The notes under the pieces are model-generated. The model ran no database searches and was not told where the DNA came from. It saw only the letters and a list, made by a program, of their open reading frames with translations. A DNA stretch of 64,000 bases, taken from NCBI RefSeq assembly GCF_025947225.1, contig NZ_CP110005.1:2046001-2110000 (forward strand), written 5' to 3'. Shown here piece after piece: positions 61,728-64,000 of the stretch (within the stretch, counting starts at the first letter, position 1; the number at the start of each line of letters is the position of its first letter). The DNA comes from Flavobacterium sp. N2270. Lineage in GTDB: Bacteria > Bacteroidota > Bacteroidia > Flavobacteriales > Flavobacteriaceae. A program made the position numbers and the translations under genes.

Positions 61728-62756
61728 ATGAAAGCAAAATTATTTTTTATTTTATTTACTTGTAATATTCTTAATGCTCAAGTTATTGATGTAATTACAG
61801 GTTTAAGTGCCTCAGGAATGTCAAATTTAGCAGTACACAACAATTATATTTACTTTAATTCTTTTGTTGAAAAGAAAATATATCGATTTGATCATACACA
61901 TACAACTCCAATTATTGAATTAATTTATACGTTTAATGAAAATCCTAACTTTATGTATGTAAATAATGATATTTTATATGTTGGAGTAGAAAGTCCTTAT
62001 AAGACTTATAAAATAGATTTATTAAGTTCTACTTTACAACCTTTACAAATAGCTACTATTGCAGGTCCAATGGCTCAGATTAATAATAATTTGTTTATAG
62101 GTCAATATGTTGCAGGAAAAATTTCAAAATTAAATTTATCTACAAATATTGTAACAGATGTTTTATTAGGATTTAAACCTAATTTCTTTTCAATGAGTGG
62201 TAATGAAATATATTTTACATCAAATTATACTAACCAACTTTATAAATTTGATTCTAATACTAATACTACAGAAACAATTTTATCTAATTTAGATTATGTT
62301 TCAGGAATCGTTTTTAAAAATAATTTTTTATATGTATGTGAAAGTATGAGTAATTCAATTTCATTTTATAAACAACCCAATTACGACTTTGGTAACCTTC
62401 TACAGTTACCATTAAACTCATGGCCAAACGGAAATTTAATAGTGGGCGATTATTTATTCTTTATACAAACAAGTGCTGGAAAAATTTCTAAATTTCAATT
62501 AGAATCTACATTATCAAGCAACGTTTTCAATGAAAATATTAATAAAGTTACTGTTTATCCTAACCCTTCTAATGGAATATTTAATCTAAAAAGTAATAAT
62601 GAACTAAAAAACGCAAAAGTTTATGATTTAAAAGGTAATTTAATTATTAATTCAAAAATAGAGAATAATAAAATTAATCTTTCAAATTTTTCAAATGGTA
62701 GTTATGTACTTGAAATTGACGAACAATTAACTAAAATGACAATTATAAAGAAATAA
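61728..62756 (+). CDS. Secreted beta-propeller-like protein with T9SS sorting domain
   Basis: A 342-residue protein with a signal peptide (KAKLFFILFTCNILNAQ). Residues about 20-265 are made of repeated strands (FNSFVEKKIYRFDH, YFTSNYTNQLYKFDSN), like a six-bladed propeller of the NHL/SMP-30 type. The last 72 residues are a T9SS type A sorting domain (VTVYPNPSNGIFNLKSN, VYDLKGNLI, SYVLEI). It is expected on the cell surface or in the medium. Function unknown. Confidence 0.83.
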   Translation: MKAKLFFILFTCNILNAQVIDVITGLSASGMSNLAVHNNYIYFNSFVEKKIYRFDHTHTTPIIELIYTFNENPNFMYVNNDILYVGVESPYKTYKIDLLSSTLQPLQIATIAGPMAQINNNLFIGQYVAGKISKLNLSTNIVTDVLLGFKPNFFSMSGNEIYFTSNYTNQLYKFDSNTNTTETILSNLDYVSGIVFKNNFLYVCESMSNSISFYKQPNYDFGNLLQLPLNSWPNGNLIVGDYLFFIQTSAGKISKFQLESTLSSNVFNENINKVTVYPNPSNGIFNLKSNNELKNAKVYDLKGNLIINSKIENNKINLSNFSNGSYVLEIDEQLTKMTIIKK

Positions 62757-63146
62757 CTATTTATTTAATCGGTTTGATATATACTCTATTTCAGTTTTTC
62801 CATGAGGTTTAGGTTTTCCATCTAATCCTAAATTTACCATAATAATATTCTCAATTGTAATTATCGCTTCCCTAGTCATCATGTTTCTAACTTCGCAATT
62901 AAGTACAAGTGATGTAGTTCCAAATTTAATAACTTCTAATCCTATTTCAATAATATCACCTTGTTTTGCAGCACTCATAAAGTTTATTTCACTCATAAAT
63001 TTGGTTACTACTTTTGGGTTTTCTAATTGCACAATAGAGTACAAAGCCGCTTCTTCATCTACCCAAGCCAATAATCTACCTCCAAATAAAGTTCCGTTTG
63101 CATTTAAATCCTCAGGCTTAACCCATTTTCTTGTGTGAAATTTCAT
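62757..63146 (-). CDS. Acyl-CoA thioesterase, YciA/BACH-type hotdog
   Basis: A 129-residue hotdog-fold thioesterase: NANGTLFGGRLLAWVDEEAALYS with the conserved Asn and Asp and FMSEINFMSAAKQGDIIEIGLEV. It would hydrolyse acyl-CoA. Its stop lies directly against the T9SS gene end. It is not linked to the aromatic operon's thioesterase, which is of a different subgroup. Confidence 0.87.
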   Translation of the reverse strand: MKFHTRKWVKPEDLNANGTLFGGRLLAWVDEEAALYSIVQLENPKVVTKFMSEINFMSAAKQGDIIEIGLEVIKFGTTSLVLNCEVRNMMTREAIITIENIIMVNLGLDGKPKPHGKTEIEYISNRLNK

Positions 63147-63224
63147 AGTTTTTATTTTTTATTAAAAGTAATAAAAATCAAAATAGAATATTATTTTAAA
63201 CAAATTGTTTTTCTTATAATTAAA

Positions 63225-63824
63225 TTACTTTTCTCTATTCTTTAAGACATTTACCACATCATTCAATTGAAAACCTTTTGCTTGTAATAAAATTAAGTAA
63301 TGAAACAATAAATCGGCGCTTTCAGATAAAAATAAATCGTCGTTATTGTCTTTTGCTTCTATGACTACTTCAACCGCTTCTTCACCCACTTTTTGAGCAA
63401 TTTTATTCATTCCTTTTGCAAATAAACTGGCAACATAACTCTTTTCAGAATCAGCATTTTCTTTTCTATTCTGAATAGTTTTTTCCAATTTGGAAATGAA
63501 CCCAAAACTTTGATTATTAGCTTCTTGCCAACAAGTATCTAAACCTGTATGACAAGTTGGTCCTGCTGGATTTACTTGTACTAAAAGTGTATCGTTATCA
63601 CAATCATTTTTAATAGAAACCAAATTTAAAAAGTTGCCACTCTCCTCGCCTTTTGTCCATAATCTGTTTTTAGAACGACTGAAAAATGTCACTTTATTGG
63701 TTTCTAAAGTTTTATCTAAAGCTTCTTGATTCATGTAACCCAACATTAAAACATTTTTAGTTTCATTGTCTTGAATAATTGCTGGAATTAATCCGTCGTT
63801 ATTTTTTGTAAAATCTATTTTCAT
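63225..63824 (-). CDS. hisIE: Bifunctional phosphoribosyl-AMP cyclohydrolase / phosphoribosyl-ATP pyrophosphatase
   Basis: A 199-residue fusion. Residues 1-105 are HisI: GLIPAIIQDNETKNVLMLGYMN, FFSRSKNRLWTKGEESGN, CDNDTLLVQVNPAGPTCHTG with zinc cysteines. Residues about 115-199 are HisE: FAKGMNKIAQKVGEEAVEVVIEAK and ESADLLFHYLILL. It performs steps 2 and 3 of histidine synthesis. The partial hisF upstream on the same strand places it in a his operon. Confidence 0.95.
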   Translation of the reverse strand: MKIDFTKNNDGLIPAIIQDNETKNVLMLGYMNQEALDKTLETNKVTFFSRSKNRLWTKGEESGNFLNLVSIKNDCDNDTLLVQVNPAGPTCHTGLDTCWQEANNQSFGFISKLEKTIQNRKENADSEKSYVASLFAKGMNKIAQKVGEEAVEVVIEAKDNNDDLFLSESADLLFHYLILLQAKGFQLNDVVNVLKNREK

Positions 63825-63889
63825 CTATTTTTATTTAAAGATTGAATGATTTAAAATTGAAAAATTATTTTGATAATTAACTTTTAATC

Positions 63890-64000
63890 TTAAATCCGTA
63901 CTTCTATATTTTGTTCTTTTAAATATTGTTTTAATTCAGGAATTTCAATTTCTTGGAAATGAAAAACACTCGCAGCCAAAGCAGCATCAGCTTTTCCATT
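63890..64000 (-). CDS. hisF: Imidazole glycerol phosphate synthase cyclase subunit, C-terminal end
   Basis: The minus-strand frame is open from base 64000 to the stop at 63890-63892, giving the last 36 residues. They read [20 protein letters not shown] and end KEQNIEVRI, matching the HisF C terminus (ADAxLAASIFHFGE). The gene continues beyond the window. Its stop lies 65 bases before the hisIE start, in the expected order. Confidence 0.87.
   Translation of the reverse strand, partial: NGKADAALAASVFHFQEIEIPELKQYLKEQNIEVRI

Noticed and set aside
1..64000. tRNA genes, rRNA genes or CRISPR arrays
   Set aside because: No cloverleaf-like, rRNA-like or regularly spaced repeat sequence was seen in the gaps; a covariance-model search would settle this.

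Overview
The window is a chromosomal segment from a low-GC member of the Bacteroidota, almost certainly a Flavobacteriaceae bacterium close to Flavobacterium. The signs are T9SS type A C-terminal sorting domains (ends of the 12921 and 61728 genes), TAnnTTTG -7 promoter boxes, few Shine-Dalgarno sites, bacillithiol synthesis (bshA), an E1 alpha/beta fusion, GxxExxY and PrcB-like proteins, and strongly AT-rich DNA. I saw no rRNA, tRNA, CRISPR array, prophage or complete insertion sequence.

Layout. 1-3.3 kb: end of an MlaD-like gene and a two-part membrane Fe-S/CCG oxidoreductase with a HAD protein between its halves. 3.3-18.2 kb: envelope and housekeeping genes, including a pair of exported paralogues, a GH3/serine-hydrolase fusion, bshA, aroC, a T9SS-secreted protein, a MutS2-like ATPase and ung. 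18.2-25.2 kb: a mostly minus-strand run of small metabolic and unknown genes (transglutaminase-like, GNAT, VOC, DUF1003, nucleoside phosphorylase, SUI1, GxxExxY, 2OG-Fe(II) oxygenase). 25.4-31.5 kb: a 2-oxoacid dehydrogenase E1 fusion, a solitary AIPR-family putative defence gene between two related non-coding repeats, an archaemetzincin lipoprotein, and cbpA/cbpM.

31.6-43.1 kb is the most distinctive region: an 11-gene minus-strand operon for an aromatic acid. It encodes, in reaction order, an aryl-CoA ligase, a bifunctional flavin hydroxylase/OYE protein of the salicylyl-CoA 5-hydroxylase / 2-aminobenzoyl-CoA monooxygenase-reductase family, a hotdog thioesterase, a gentisate-dioxygenase-type bicupin, a fumarylacetoacetase-fold hydrolase, a nitrilase-superfamily enzyme and a maleate isomerase, plus a flavin reductase, an SRPBCC protein, a membrane FMN glutamate-synthase-like protein and an alpha/beta hydrolase. 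The whole set fits conversion of anthranilate through 5-hydroxyanthranilate, an amide of maleylpyruvate, maleamate and maleate to fumarate plus pyruvate. This is inference; a salicylate/gentisate route is the main alternative.

43.4-57.1 kb is a short-chain fatty acid (acetate/propionate) locus: an IS1-type zinc-ribbon/HTH protein, a porin, a DUF4212 plus Na+/solute symporter pair, a symporter-fused histidine kinase with a receiver-only regulator, a PrpE-like ligase and acetyl-CoA synthetase. A convergent DnaQ-like exonuclease and a cNMP/CBS/DUF294 signalling protein follow. The two ligase genes share an identical 19-nt upstream motif. 57.2-64 kb: small membrane proteins, an MscS channel, MepB, DUF2461, a second T9SS protein, a thioesterase, and the end of a histidine operon (hisIE and partial hisF).

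Repeats of the GC-richer kind common between flavobacterial genes are scattered through the window; one sits in frame inside the interdomain linker of the flavin hydroxylase.
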